This document shows positions 1 through 6,354 of a stretch of DNA of 6,632 nucleotides, one piece after another; positions within the stretch are counted from its first letter, which is position 1; each line of letters starts with the position of its first letter. The notes beneath the pieces are model-generated. The model was not told the origin of the DNA and ran no database searches. It was given only the letters and a program-made list of their open reading frames with translations. The position numbers and the translations under genes were made by a program. Source of the stretch: Clostridia bacterium (GTDB lineage Bacteria; Bacillota; Clostridia; Oscillospirales; CAG-272); contig JAFQNM010000150.1 in assembly GCA_017395885.1 (NCBI GenBank), forward strand, positions 1-6,632. Reading direction: 5' to 3'.

Positions 1-2
1 AG

Positions 3-2225
3 TGCTGGTACGTAACATGCGACTCCTACGTTACCATGGGCGACGGTACAGGTATCGTTCACATCGCTCCCGCATTCGGTGAGGACGATAACAAGGTTGG
101 TAAGAAGTACGGTCTTCCCTTCGTTCAGCTCGTTGACGGAAAGGGTGAAATGACCGCAGAGACTGACTGGCCCGGCGTTTTCGTTAAGGACTGTGACAAG
201 CTCGTTCTTCGTGCTCTCGACGAGAAGGGCCTTCTCTTCTCAGCTCCCAATTTCGAGCACTCCTATCCTCACTGCTGGAGATGTGATACTCCCCTTATCT
301 ACTACGCTCGCGAGTCCTGGTTCATCAAGATGACAGCAGTTAAGGACAGACTTATTGCAAACAACAATACCATCAACTGGATCCCCGAATCTATCGGTAA
401 GGGCAGATTTGGCGACTGGCTTGAGAACGTTCAGGACTGGGGCATCAGCCGTAACCGTTACTGGGGCACACCTCTCAATATCTGGGAGTGCTCCTGCGGT
501 CACCGTCACGCTATCGGTTCAATCGAGGAGCTCAGATCTATGTCTGACAACTGTCCCGAGACGATCGAGCTCCACCGCCCCTTCATTGATGAGGTTACTA
601 TCAAGTGTACAGAAAGCGGCGGCGAAATGAAGAGAGAAACAGAGGTTATCGACTGCTGGTTTGACTCCGGTGCGATGCCCTTCGCTCAGCATCACTATCC
701 CTTCGAAAATCAGGATAAGTTTGAGGCACAGTTCCCTGCTGACTTCATTTCTGAGGCTGTTGACCAGACACGCGGCTGGTTCTACTCTCTCCTTGCTATC
801 TCCACTCTTCTCTTCGACAAGGCTCCCTTCCGCAACGTAATCGTTCTCGGTCTCGTTCAGGATGAGGACGGCCAGAAGATGTCCAAGTCCAAGGGTAACG
901 CAGTTGACCCCTTCACAGCTCTTGAGTCTCACGGTGCTGACGCTATCCGCTGGTACTTCTACACAAACTCAGCTCCCTGGCTCCCCTCCAGATTCTCTGA
1001 CAGGGCTGTAACTGAGGGACAGAGAAAGTTTATGGGCACTCTCCAGAACACATACGCCTTCTGGGTGCTCTACGCTAATATAGATAATTTCGATCCCTCC
1101 AAGTACAGCCTTGGTGATTGCACGCTTTCCGTTATGGATAAGTTCATCCTTTCCAGACTTAACACTATGGTAAAGGGTGTGGATGCAAACCTTGCAGGCT
1201 ACAGAATTCCCGAAGCTGCAAAGTGCCTCTCCTCCTTTGTTGACGAGCTCTCCAACTGGTACGTTCGCAGAAGCCGTGAAAGATTCTGGGGCACAGAAAT
1301 GACTGACGACAAGATCGCAGCATATATGACCCTCTGGCACGTTCTCGTTACCACAGCCAAGGCTGCAGCTCCCATGATCCCCTTCATGGCAGAGGATATC
1401 TACCGCAATCTTGTTTGCACAATCGATGAGAGCGCTCCCATCTCCGTTCACTTCTGTGACTATCCTGAGGTAGACGAGGCTATGATCGATACTGCTCTTG
1501 AGGACGATATGGAGTTCATTCTCCAGGCAGTTACCCTCGGCCGTGCAGCACGTAACGGTGCTAATATCAAGAACCGCCAGCCTCTCTCTGAGATCTGCAT
1601 AAAGACAGACAGAGAGGTCAGCGACTACTACCGTGAGATCGTTGAGGAGGAGCTTAACGTTAAGAAGGCTACTTTCACAAAGGACGTTTCTGCTATATCC
1701 TCCTACAGCTTCAAGCCTCAGCTCAAGACTGTAGGCCCCAAGTACGGTAAGCTTCTCGGCGGCATCCGTCAGTATCTTACAGACGTTGACGGCAATGCTG
1801 CTATGGCACAGCTTAATTCTACAGGCGCTCTTACCTTTGAGGTAAACGGCAGCCCCGTTTCTCTTACAAAGGAAGACCTGCTCATAGACGTTCAGCAGAA
1901 GGAGGGCTGGTTCTCCGTTGCTGAGGGTGAGCTTACTGTTGCTCTCTGCACAATTCTCACAGATGACCTTATTGAGGAGGGCTTCGTTCGCGAGCTTATC
2001 TCCAAGGTTCAGACAATGAGAAAGGACTCTGACTTTAACGTTATGGACAGAATCGCAGTTTGTGTTGTTGGCAGCGATAAGATCCGTGCTATTCTTGAAA
2101 AGGATGCATCCGACTTCAAGAGTGCAGTTCTCTGCGATGACCTTTCCTTCAAGGCTGGCCTTGAGGGCATCTCCAAAGACTGGAGCATCAACGGTGAGGC
2201 TGTTACTATTACAATCAAGAGATAA
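3..2225 (+). CDS. ileS: Isoleucyl-tRNA synthetase, type 2, C-terminal ~740 residues (5' end outside window)
   Basis: Cytoplasmic enzyme that charges tRNA-Ile with isoleucine using ATP. The frame is open from the left edge; an internal ATG at 36 is not the start. Counting the codon at 3-5 as residue 1, the visible parts in order are: end of the CP1 editing domain with GTGIVHIAPAFGEDD (15-29), CWRC (91-94), GISRNRYWG (147-155), a CSCGH zinc-ribbon half (163-167), WFDSG (219-223), DQTRGWFY (254-261), the KMSKS loop (292-296; bases 876-890), the anticodon-binding helical domain with RSRERFWG (about 423-430), and a C-terminal region ending in a segment with FVRELISKVQ. DQTRGWFY, the HYPFEN segment and the lack of a C-terminal CxxC pair mark the eukaryote-like type 2 form, usually about 1,030-1,050 residues, so roughly 300 residues including HIGH are missing. 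The second zinc-ribbon knuckle reads CTES where family members, as I recall them, usually have CxxC. A terminator follows at once, so ileS is not co-transcribed with what follows. Confidence 0.97.
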   Translation, partial: CWYVTCDSYVTMGDGTGIVHIAPAFGEDDNKVGKKYGLPFVQLVDGKGEMTAETDWPGVFVKDCDKLVLRALDEKGLLFSAPNFEHSYPHCWRCDTPLIYYARESWFIKMTAVKDRLIANNNTINWIPESIGKGRFGDWLENVQDWGISRNRYWGTPLNIWECSCGHRHAIGSIEELRSMSDNCPETIELHRPFIDEVTIKCTESGGEMKRETEVIDCWFDSGAMPFAQHHYPFENQDKFEAQFPADFISEAVDQTRGWFYSLLAISTLLFDKAPFRNVIVLGLVQDEDGQKMSKSKGNAVDPFTALESHGADAIRWYFYTNSAPWLPSRFSDRAVTEGQRKFMGTLQNTYAFWVLYANIDNFDPSKYSLGDCTLSVMDKFILSRLNTMVKGVDANLAGYRIPEAAKCLSSFVDELSNWYVRRSRERFWGTEMTDDKIAAYMTLWHVLVTTAKAAAPMIPFMAEDIYRNLVCTIDESAPISVHFCDYPEVDEAMIDTALEDDMEFILQAVTLGRAARNGANIKNRQPLSEICIKTDREVSDYYREIVEEELNVKKATFTKDVSAISSYSFKPQLKTVGPKYGKLLGGIRQYLTDVDGNAAMAQLNSTGALTFEVNGSPVSLTKEDLLIDVQQKEGWFSVAEGELTVALCTILTDDLIEEGFVRELISKVQTMRKDSDFNVMDRIAVCVVGSDKIRAILEKDASDFKSAVLCDDLSFKAGLEGISKDWSINGEAVTITIKR

Positions 2226-2229
2226 ATGC

Positions 2230-2262
2230 AAAAATGCTGTCACTCAAGTGACAGCATTTTTT
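2230..2262 (+). terminator. Intrinsic terminator of ileS
   Basis: A near-perfect hairpin starts 5 nt after the ileS stop. Its arms are AAAATGCTGTCAC (2231-2243) and GTGACAGCATTTT (2248-2260) around a TCAA loop, and the descending arm runs into six T (2257-2262). The A-rich ascending arm gives only a short U-tract in the reverse direction. Confidence 0.95.
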
Positions 2263-2335
2263 ATAGCTTGATAAATTGGAAGCTGAAGAACCGAAGGCTG
2301 TCAAGCACTAATTGAAGGGGCTGATATATGCAATT

Positions 2336-2360
2336 AAAAATGGAGGATATAAAATCCTCC
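2336..2360 (-). terminator. Intrinsic terminator of the AbrB-like gene
   Basis: The arms GGAGGAT (2342-2348) and ATCCTCC (2354-2360) are separated by five nt. Read on the - strand, the stem starts 11 nt after the stop codon of the AbrB-like gene and is followed by A and then five T (positions 2340 down to 2336). This supports that gene as an independent transcript. Bases 2263-2335, between this and the ileS terminator, show nothing recognisable. Confidence 0.85.
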
Positions 2361-2371
2361 TTACATTATTT

Positions 2372-2548
2372 TCATTCATTCTCAATCTTTATAACCTTAT
2401 AACCGGGTTTTCTTATGAGAATTCCGGTTTCTGTAGGAACAATTTCAACCTTATCGTTTTCATCCATGCAATAAAACTCCCGTATTTCCTTTGGGAGAGC
2501 TATCCTGCCAAGGTTATCTATTTTTTTTTGTATTCCGAATGTTATCAT
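2372..2548 (-). CDS. Small AbrB/SpoVT-type DNA-binding protein (58 aa)
   Basis: A short DNA-binding protein made almost entirely of the AbrB swapped-hairpin domain, probably a transition-state-type transcription regulator acting as a dimer or tetramer. Residues 5-23 carry the family core KKIDNLGRIALPKEIR, followed by a DKVEI strand (32-36) and GILIRKP (42-48). It aligns without gaps to the N-terminus of Bacillus subtilis AbrB: of the arginines reported to contact DNA there, R15 and R23 are kept, R8 is Lys and R24 is Glu. The AbrB C-terminal oligomerisation half is absent, so the protein stops just after the DNA-binding domain. The ATG at 2548 has a modest purine-rich ribosome site (GGAAGTGAG) about 8 nt upstream. 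A perfect SigA promoter and its own terminator bracket the gene, which is strong evidence that it is real. It is divergent from an XRE regulator gene. Targets are unknown. A MazE-type antitoxin is a structural alternative, but no toxin gene is adjacent. Confidence 0.93.
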   Translation of the reverse strand: MITFGIQKKIDNLGRIALPKEIREFYCMDENDKVEIVPTETGILIRKPGYKVIKIENE

Positions 2549-2563
2549 TTTTTCTCACTTCCG

Positions 2564-2593
2564 TCCATATACGCACAATCGTTGGTGTATGGA
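2564..2593. promoter_or_regulatory. Imperfect dyad over the AbrB-like gene's transcription start
   Basis: TCCATATAC (2564-2572) faces GTGTATGGA (2585-2593). Eight of nine positions are complementary, and the ninth is a possible G-U pair in RNA. The - strand promoter at 2596-2624 predicts a start near 2589, inside the right arm. It could be an operator that blocks transcription initiation or a hairpin at the 5' end of the AbrB mRNA. It is visible only as sequence symmetry. Confidence 0.5.
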
Positions 2594-2595
2594 TA

Positions 2596-2624
2596 ATTAT
2601 AACCCAATATACTAAGATTGTCAA
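2596..2624 (-). promoter_or_regulatory. Consensus SigA promoter for the AbrB-like gene
   Basis: Read on the - strand, the -35 box is TTGACA (2624-2619), the spacer is exactly 17 bp, and the -10 box is TATAAT (2601-2596). Both hexamers match the vegetative consensus perfectly. The expected leader is about 40 nt before the ATG at 2548. A promoter this strong in front of a small regulator usually needs repression, which fits the dyads on either side. Confidence 0.88.
2608..2613 (+). promoter_or_regulatory. Possible -10 box for the XRE gene
   Basis: TATACT lies 32 nt before the XRE ATG and inside the spacer of the opposing AbrB promoter, so the two promoters would overlap head-on. No good -35 box exists at 16-18 bp upstream (TTGGTG at 2582-2587 is 20 bp away), which suggests a weak or activated promoter. 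Confidence 0.4.
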
Positions 2625-2634
2625 TAACAATTGT
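2617..2634. promoter_or_regulatory. Candidate operator: ATTGT-N5-ACAAT inverted repeat plus ACAATTGT palindrome
   Basis: ATTGT (2617-2621) and ACAAT (2627-2631) form a dyad with a 5-nt spacer. ACAAT is also half of the perfect 8-bp palindrome ACAATTGT (2627-2634). The site covers the -35 box of the AbrB-like gene (2619-2624) and lies between the possible XRE -10 box and the XRE ribosome site, so one bound protein could control both directions. XRE repressors commonly bind short dyads of this kind. That the XRE protein encoded next to it is the binder is inference. Confidence 0.55.
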
Positions 2635-2640
2635 AGGTGA
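2635..2640 (+). promoter_or_regulatory. Ribosome binding site that sets the XRE start
   Basis: AGGTGA ends 5 nt before the ATG at 2646. The earlier candidates, GTG at 2637 and ATG at 2640, fall inside or too close to this motif, so the third in-frame start is preferred. Confidence 0.7.
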
Positions 2641-2645
2641 TGGTT

Positions 2646-2858
2646 ATGAGAGAAATACTTTCAAGGCGCTTAAAGGAACTGAGAAAAGAAAGAGGCCTTT
2701 CCCAGATACAGGTGGCGATCTTTTGCGATATTACGGAGAAAGCTTATCAGAACTATGAGCTTAAGACCCGTGAGCCGAAGCTGGAGATCCTTATTCGTAT
2801 CGCCGATTTCTATAACGTTTCTATTGATTATCTTGTTGGCAGAACTGATATAAGGTAA
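2646..2858 (+). CDS. XRE-family helix-turn-helix transcription regulator (70 aa)
   Basis: A single-domain cytoplasmic DNA-binding protein of the Cro/CI (HTH_3) type. The five-helix pattern is complete: RLKELRKERGLSQ (8-20), the turn-helix region through residue 30, recognition helix EKAYQNYE (31-38), then REPKLEIL (42-49) and the typical tail VSIDYLVGRTD (58-68). There is no additional dimerisation, peptidase or sensor domain, so any signal must act through a partner or through protein level. It could begin at GTG 2637 (73 aa), but the ribosome site favours 2646. It is transcribed away from the AbrB-like gene across a shared 97-nt spacer with candidate operators, which suggests autoregulation and control of its neighbour. 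A HigA-type antitoxin role is possible in principle, but no toxin gene adjoins it. Its targets are not identifiable from sequence. Confidence 0.95.
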   Translation: MREILSRRLKELRKERGLSQIQVAIFCDITEKAYQNYELKTREPKLEILIRIADFYNVSIDYLVGRTDIR

Positions 2859-2904
2859 TATCCCACATAAATGACATATCTGCAAAAGCCGTACGATAGT
2901 AAAC

Positions 2905-2932
2905 AAAAAGGTTGCCTTCGGGCAACCTTTTT
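2905..2932. terminator. Bidirectional intrinsic terminator between convergent genes
   Basis: GGTTGCC (2910-2916) and GGCAACC (2921-2927) pair around a TTCG tetraloop, an extra-stable loop type. Five A precede the stem (2905-2909) and seven T follow it (2928-2934), so both strands carry a U-tract after the hairpin. It serves the XRE gene from the left and the GtrA operon from the right; the operon's last stop codon (2936-2938) is almost touching it. Confidence 0.95.
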
Positions 2933-2935
2933 TTC

Positions 2936-3388
2936 TTATTTTTTCTCTTTATAGATAAACACTTTTCTTGCAATATAGTTCCAGAAAAGGACGATGAGAG
3001 TTGCTGCCATTTTTGAAAGCATAAAGTGGAGCTTTAATATATCGGTGAGAAGATACATTATCACCATTGTGAAGCCGAGGCCGGCAACACCGATAACTCC
3101 ATATGAAACGAACTCCCATACTCCGCTGACCCTGCCCTTCTCTCCGTTGAAAACGAAGAGCTTTGAAAGAGCAAAGTTTGTTCCGAGCCCTGCAAGAAAG
3201 GCAAATACTGCCGCCACAAGATAATGGGCTCCCAGTGTTGTTATAACATACTGCACAGCCCAATCCACCACGGTGGCAATGCCTCCCACAAAGGCATATC
3301 TGAAAAACTGGATCATTGAGTTCTTTGTTGGCTCAAAAAACAGCTTCTTCAGTTTAAAATGAAAAATCAGCTCAAACAGTTCCTTCAT
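2936..3388 (-). CDS. GtrA-family membrane protein (150 aa)
   Basis: A small integral membrane protein of the GtrA-like family, whose members are thought to help move polyprenyl-phosphate-linked sugars across the cytoplasmic membrane for later transfer to surface glycans or proteins. Four hydrophobic segments are visible at about 28-50, 55-77, 92-113 and 121-140. Family hallmarks are FRYAFVGGIATVVDW (29-43), NFALSKLFVF (71-80) and FWNYIARKVFIY (135-146). The first 25 residues are a basic amphipathic lead. Met25 is an alternative start, but AGGTG 5 nt before the first ATG supports the longer form. The ATG overlaps the stop of the upstream glycosyltransferase by 1 nt (TAATG), indicating translational coupling. 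It is the last gene of the operon and is followed by a terminator. GtrA usually sits beside a GT2 polyprenyl-phosphate glycosyltransferase; none is visible here. The sugar carried cannot be told. Confidence 0.93.
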   Translation of the reverse strand: MKELFELIFHFKLKKLFFEPTKNSMIQFFRYAFVGGIATVVDWAVQYVITTLGAHYLVAAVFAFLAGLGTNFALSKLFVFNGEKGRVSGVWEFVSYGVIGVAGLGFTMVIMYLLTDILKLHFMLSKMAATLIVLFWNYIARKVFIYKEKK

Positions 3389-4680
3389 TACGACACCTTT
3401 TTCTTTTTACCCTTAAAGAGGCCCTTAATCCTTTCCAAAATATCGGAATCCTTCCAGAGCACAAATGCTCCCACAAGAAGCAGGCCGAAAAACGCAACTC
3501 TGAAACGGGCATAACCAAGACTTGCACTTGCCGCAGCGCAATATCCGCTGACGGTCAGAATAAACAGATCAAGCCAATTCGCCTTTTTCAAATTAAGTAT
3601 CCAGCCAAGCACGTACAGAACGTATACTATTCCGAGATACGCCATATACAAAAGCTCAACCGCTCTCGTTACGGGAGTGCTGCCCATTACTGTGTTCAAA
3701 AACTCTCTGTTAGGACCGAACATGGTATTGAAAAGGCCCTTGATATTCTGCACCAGATATGCTCCGAAATGAGCCTTTATATATTCGTTTCCTATCTCGC
3801 CCTCAAGCACTCTCCTCTCGGAAAGGCTCATATTATCGAGATCACGGTCTGCATATCTTTCCTCATACTCCTGCTCAAACCTTGCTCTTGCCTCAGAAAC
3901 TGCAATTCCCTCTACCTCGCTTCTCAGCACGGCAGAATCAAAATACATAAGATTGTGATTTCTCACGTTGCTCATTTCAAAAACGCCTGTCCTGCAATAG
4001 TTTCTGAAGGACCAGCCTCCGAATACTACGGCAAAAATAAGCACAGTAGCAAAAAGCGCTTTAAGGGGGAGCTTTTTCAGAATACACAATACCAGCACAA
4101 AGAGGCAAACAAGGCCGTTATAGTACATAAGTATCGGTCTTGTTGCAAGTGCAAAATTCAGCACTGCCACAAATATCAGAAAGCTCCAAAAGCTCTTGTT
4201 TTTTATGAATCTTGCAAGGAAATATGCACTCAGAACAAGAACAAAATAGAAGAATGAATCTGATATGGCAAAGCCTGTATATATGTATAAGGAAATATCA
4301 AGAAGATACAGACCTGCACATATAAGAGAGTATACCGGTCTCACGTTCATAATGAGGCAGATACGGTATACAAGGTAAAGCGTTGCCACTGCAAGCAAAA
4401 GCTGCACCACTACCACCGCTGTCAGGTTTCCGCCAAGGGCAAACACCGCCATCAGAAACAGAGGGTATCCCGGTGTTCTGTATCCGTCTGCCTCACCGCT
4501 CGAATCGGCAAAGCCCTTTCCCGCAAGCATATTCTCTGCCACACAGGTGTAGCTCTCCGTATCCACGGTGGTTATGAGATGATCATAGTTTACAATGGTG
4601 AACACACCGAGTAGCAAAGCGTATACCGCAAGGATGGCGATTATTGCGATCGTATAACGCTTTTTGTTACTTTGACTCAT
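3388..4680 (-). CDS. GT-C-type membrane glycosyltransferase, GT39/GT83-like (430 aa)
   Basis: A polytopic membrane enzyme of the dolichyl-phosphate-mannose mannosyltransferase/ArnT type, expected to transfer a sugar from a polyprenyl-phosphate donor to an acceptor on the outer face of the membrane. About ten to eleven hydrophobic segments are visible, at roughly 10-30, 72-107 (two), 116-158 (two), 165-221 (three) and 343-409 (three). The first outer loop has the family signature: Asp40 in VDTESY, then [10 protein letters not shown] (67-76); an acidic residue here is part of the GT-C active site. RP (181-182), GGWSFRNY (221-228) and ARFR (391-394) also fit. Between about 230 and 340 lies a charged soluble segment, probably an outer loop that contacts the acceptor. 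The C-terminus is very basic (GKGKKKK-like), as for a cytoplasmic end. The ATG has AGAGGAAG 6 nt upstream. The gene overlaps the flavoenzyme gene by 14 nt and gtrA by 1 nt. Donor and acceptor are unknown. Confidence 0.88.
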   Translation of the reverse strand: MSQSNKKRYTIAIIAILAVYALLLGVFTIVNYDHLITTVDTESYTCVAENMLAGKGFADSSGEADGYRTPGYPLFLMAVFALGGNLTAVVVVQLLLAVATLYLVYRICLIMNVRPVYSLICAGLYLLDISLYIYTGFAISDSFFYFVLVLSAYFLARFIKNKSFWSFLIFVAVLNFALATRPILMYYNGLVCLFVLVLCILKKLPLKALFATVLIFAVVFGGWSFRNYCRTGVFEMSNVRNHNLMYFDSAVLRSEVEGIAVSEARARFEQEYEERYADRDLDNMSLSERRVLEGEIGNEYIKAHFGAYLVQNIKGLFNTMFGPNREFLNTVMGSTPVTRAVELLYMAYLGIVYVLYVLGWILNLKKANWLDLFILTVSGYCAAASASLGYARFRVAFFGLLLVGAFVLWKDSDILERIKGLFKGKKKKVS

Positions 4681-6217
4681 GGTACTCTTCCTCTGTATTT
4701 ACGTTCCAAACTGCATCACGGTTATCAATTCCGTTGAGGATGCAGTTTACTGCCTCGAAGGATGTTACCATAGAGTGATCCATATTGTTATAACGGTGCT
4801 GTCCGTTTCTGCCGACGCAATAAAGATTTCTGAATCCGTTCAGATAATCCTTGACCTCATCAAGTCTGTCATAGGTATCAAAATAAGCAGGATACGCCTT
4901 CTTTACTCTCTCGCAATGGAAATCAAGAATAGCGCCCTTCTCGATAATACCCATTCTGCAAAGCTCGTCCTCTACAAAGCTGAGCCTTTCACCGTCTGCC
5001 ATGTTCCAGAACTCGTCTCCCTCTGAACAGAAGTACTCAAGTCCCACCCAGACGGTGCTTTCGGGATCCTTTACCATATAAGGTGACCAGTTATTGAATA
5101 TCTGGATCCTTCCCAGCTTAACGTCCTTTTCCTGAATATATATCCAACAATCGGGAACGATATCGTTCAGAGTTTTTATTTTTGTTTTATTGACAAGGTT
5201 GAGCCTGTTAACAAGTATTCCGACAGTTACGAAATCTCTGTAGGGCAAGCCGTTTGCTACCTCAGCAACGTTTGCAGGCACATCACCGGTCATTCCGTTT
5301 ACAAGATCCTTAACGGGCATGGATGAGATGAAAACATCGCCCTCTGCAGTATGCTTTTCGCCGTTTTTATCAACGTACGCTACGGAGACTATACGGTCTC
5401 CCTCAGAATTGATCTCGCAAACGCTTGCGTTCATTATGATCCTGCCGCCAAGCTCTTCAATACGCTTTGCAGTAGTTTCCCAAAGCTGGCCGGGGCCGAA
5501 CTTGGGGTAGATGAACTGCTCTATGAGCGAGGTCTCTACCTTTTTGTTCTTGGAGGGAATGATCTTTGAGAAAATATCCTTCAGCACTGCTCTGATAGAA
5601 AGGCCCTTTACTCGCTGAGCTCCCCAGTCTGCAGATATCTCAGAGGGATGTCTGCCCCAGAGCTTTTCGGTATAGCTCTCGAAGAACATAGAATAAAGCT
5701 TCTTTCCAAAGCGGTTTATATAGAAGTTTTCAAGAGAGTCTTCAGGCTTTTTGCAAATAGCGGAGCCAAGATAGCTGAAGCCTGCTACCATTGTAGTGCC
5801 AAGACCCATGTTCTTGATAGTATCCCACTTCATCGTTACGGGATAATCAAAGAAATGCTTTTTATAGTAGATTCTTGATACTCGTTCTCTGAGAAGCATT
5901 ACCTCATCCTCTGATTCGGGATCGGGTCCGCCCTCGGAAAGCTCCTTTTCTCTACCAAGAAGCTTATCGTCAAAGGAAGGGGCTCCCTGCATGGAAAGCA
6001 TTTCATCCCACCATTTCATAACTCTATCGTCCTTGGAGAAAAAGCGGTGTCCGCCTATATCCATACGGTTTCCGTTATGCACTACGGTTCTTGATATTCC
6101 ACCGATGGCGCCCGATTCTTCAAGGATGGTAACCTTGCAGTCACGGTCAGCCTTCAAAAGCTCATACGCCGCCGTAAGTCCGGCAGGGCCTGCTCCGATT
6201 ATAACAATCTCTTTCAT
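4667..6217 (-). CDS. FAD-dependent oxidoreductase, UDP-galactopyranose-mutase/HemY-like (516 aa)
   Basis: A soluble flavoprotein of the amine-oxidase/protoporphyrinogen-oxidase/UDP-galactopyranose-mutase superfamily. The Rossmann FAD site is at the N-terminus: GAGPAG (8-13), acidic EE at the end of strand 2 (33-34), then GAIGGISR (36-43). Next come [10 protein letters not shown] (53-62), which matches the active-site loop position of the mutases, [14 protein letters not shown] (113-126), YTEKLWG (182-188), [15 protein letters not shown] (193-207), GPGQLWE (241-247), and a C-terminal FAD-binding motif [15 protein letters not shown] (469-483). An acidic stretch at about 76-110 ([11 protein letters not shown]) separates the first two blocks. 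No signal peptide or membrane segment is seen. Such proteins are often labelled only NAD(P)/FAD-dependent oxidoreductase and recur in polysaccharide clusters; the reaction of this subfamily is not known to me. Possible roles are ring contraction or oxidation of a nucleotide- or lipid-linked sugar. GGAGAA lies 5 nt before the ATG. It is the first gene of the operon. Confidence 0.9.
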   Translation of the reverse strand: MKEIVIIGAGPAGLTAAYELLKADRDCKVTILEESGAIGGISRTVVHNGNRMDIGGHRFFSKDDRVMKWWDEMLSMQGAPSFDDKLLGREKELSEGGPDPESEDEVMLLRERVSRIYYKKHFFDYPVTMKWDTIKNMGLGTTMVAGFSYLGSAICKKPEDSLENFYINRFGKKLYSMFFESYTEKLWGRHPSEISADWGAQRVKGLSIRAVLKDIFSKIIPSKNKKVETSLIEQFIYPKFGPGQLWETTAKRIEELGGRIIMNASVCEINSEGDRIVSVAYVDKNGEKHTAEGDVFISSMPVKDLVNGMTGDVPANVAEVANGLPYRDFVTVGILVNRLNLVNKTKIKTLNDIVPDCWIYIQEKDVKLGRIQIFNNWSPYMVKDPESTVWVGLEYFCSEGDEFWNMADGERLSFVEDELCRMGIIEKGAILDFHCERVKKAYPAYFDTYDRLDEVKDYLNGFRNLYCVGRNGQHRYNNMDHSMVTSFEAVNCILNGIDNRDAVWNVNTEEEYHESK

Positions 6218-6307
6218 AAGTTCTCCATTTCGTTGCTGCTGCAGATAAATACATTGTTCAGTATGTTACGGCCTTAAGCCATTAAAAAGTTCTTTGCTTA
6301 ATACATT

Positions 6308-6336
6308 ATTGTAACACATTTTTCTCTGCAAAACAA
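6308..6336 (-). promoter_or_regulatory. SigA-like promoter of the flavoenzyme/GT-C/GtrA operon
   Basis: On the - strand a TTGTTT -35 box (6336-6331), a 17-bp spacer and a TACAAT -10 box (6313-6308) predict a start near 6301 and a leader of about 84 nt. The -10 box matches the consensus at five of six positions and the -35 box at four. No other promoter of this quality lies between here and the ATG. Confidence 0.65.
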
Positions 6337-6338
6337 TA

Positions 6339-6354
6339 CCTATTAAGTAATAGG
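6339..6354. promoter_or_regulatory. Candidate operator palindrome beside the operon -35 box
   Basis: CCTATTA and TAATAGG form a perfect 7-bp inverted repeat with a 2-nt centre. It sits 2 nt upstream of the -35 hexamer, a common place for an activator or repressor dimer. The bound protein is unknown. Confidence 0.45.

Noticed and set aside
969..2243. 424-codon open frame antisense to ileS
   Set aside because: It lies fully opposite a clear synthetase gene whose biased codon use (almost no TTA, CTA or TCA) keeps the opposite frame free of stops. The product has no recognisable domain and is low-complexity Leu/Ser/Val/Cys-rich.
2312..2596. 94-codon + strand frame across the AbrB-like gene
   Set aside because: It is antisense to the AbrB-like gene, has no family resemblance, and runs through that gene's terminator and promoter.
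2372..2858. Toxin-antitoxin module (MazE-like AbrB fold or HigA-like XRE)
   Set aside because: Both proteins are DNA-binding domains of the antitoxin fold types, but no toxin-sized gene (RelE, MazF, HigB, HicA-like) is adjacent, the two genes are divergent rather than co-transcribed, and each has its own terminator.
3769..4257. 162-codon + strand frame
   Set aside because: It is a shadow opposite the GT-C glycosyltransferase; its Cys/Lys/His-rich composition is what antisense of a membrane protein gives.
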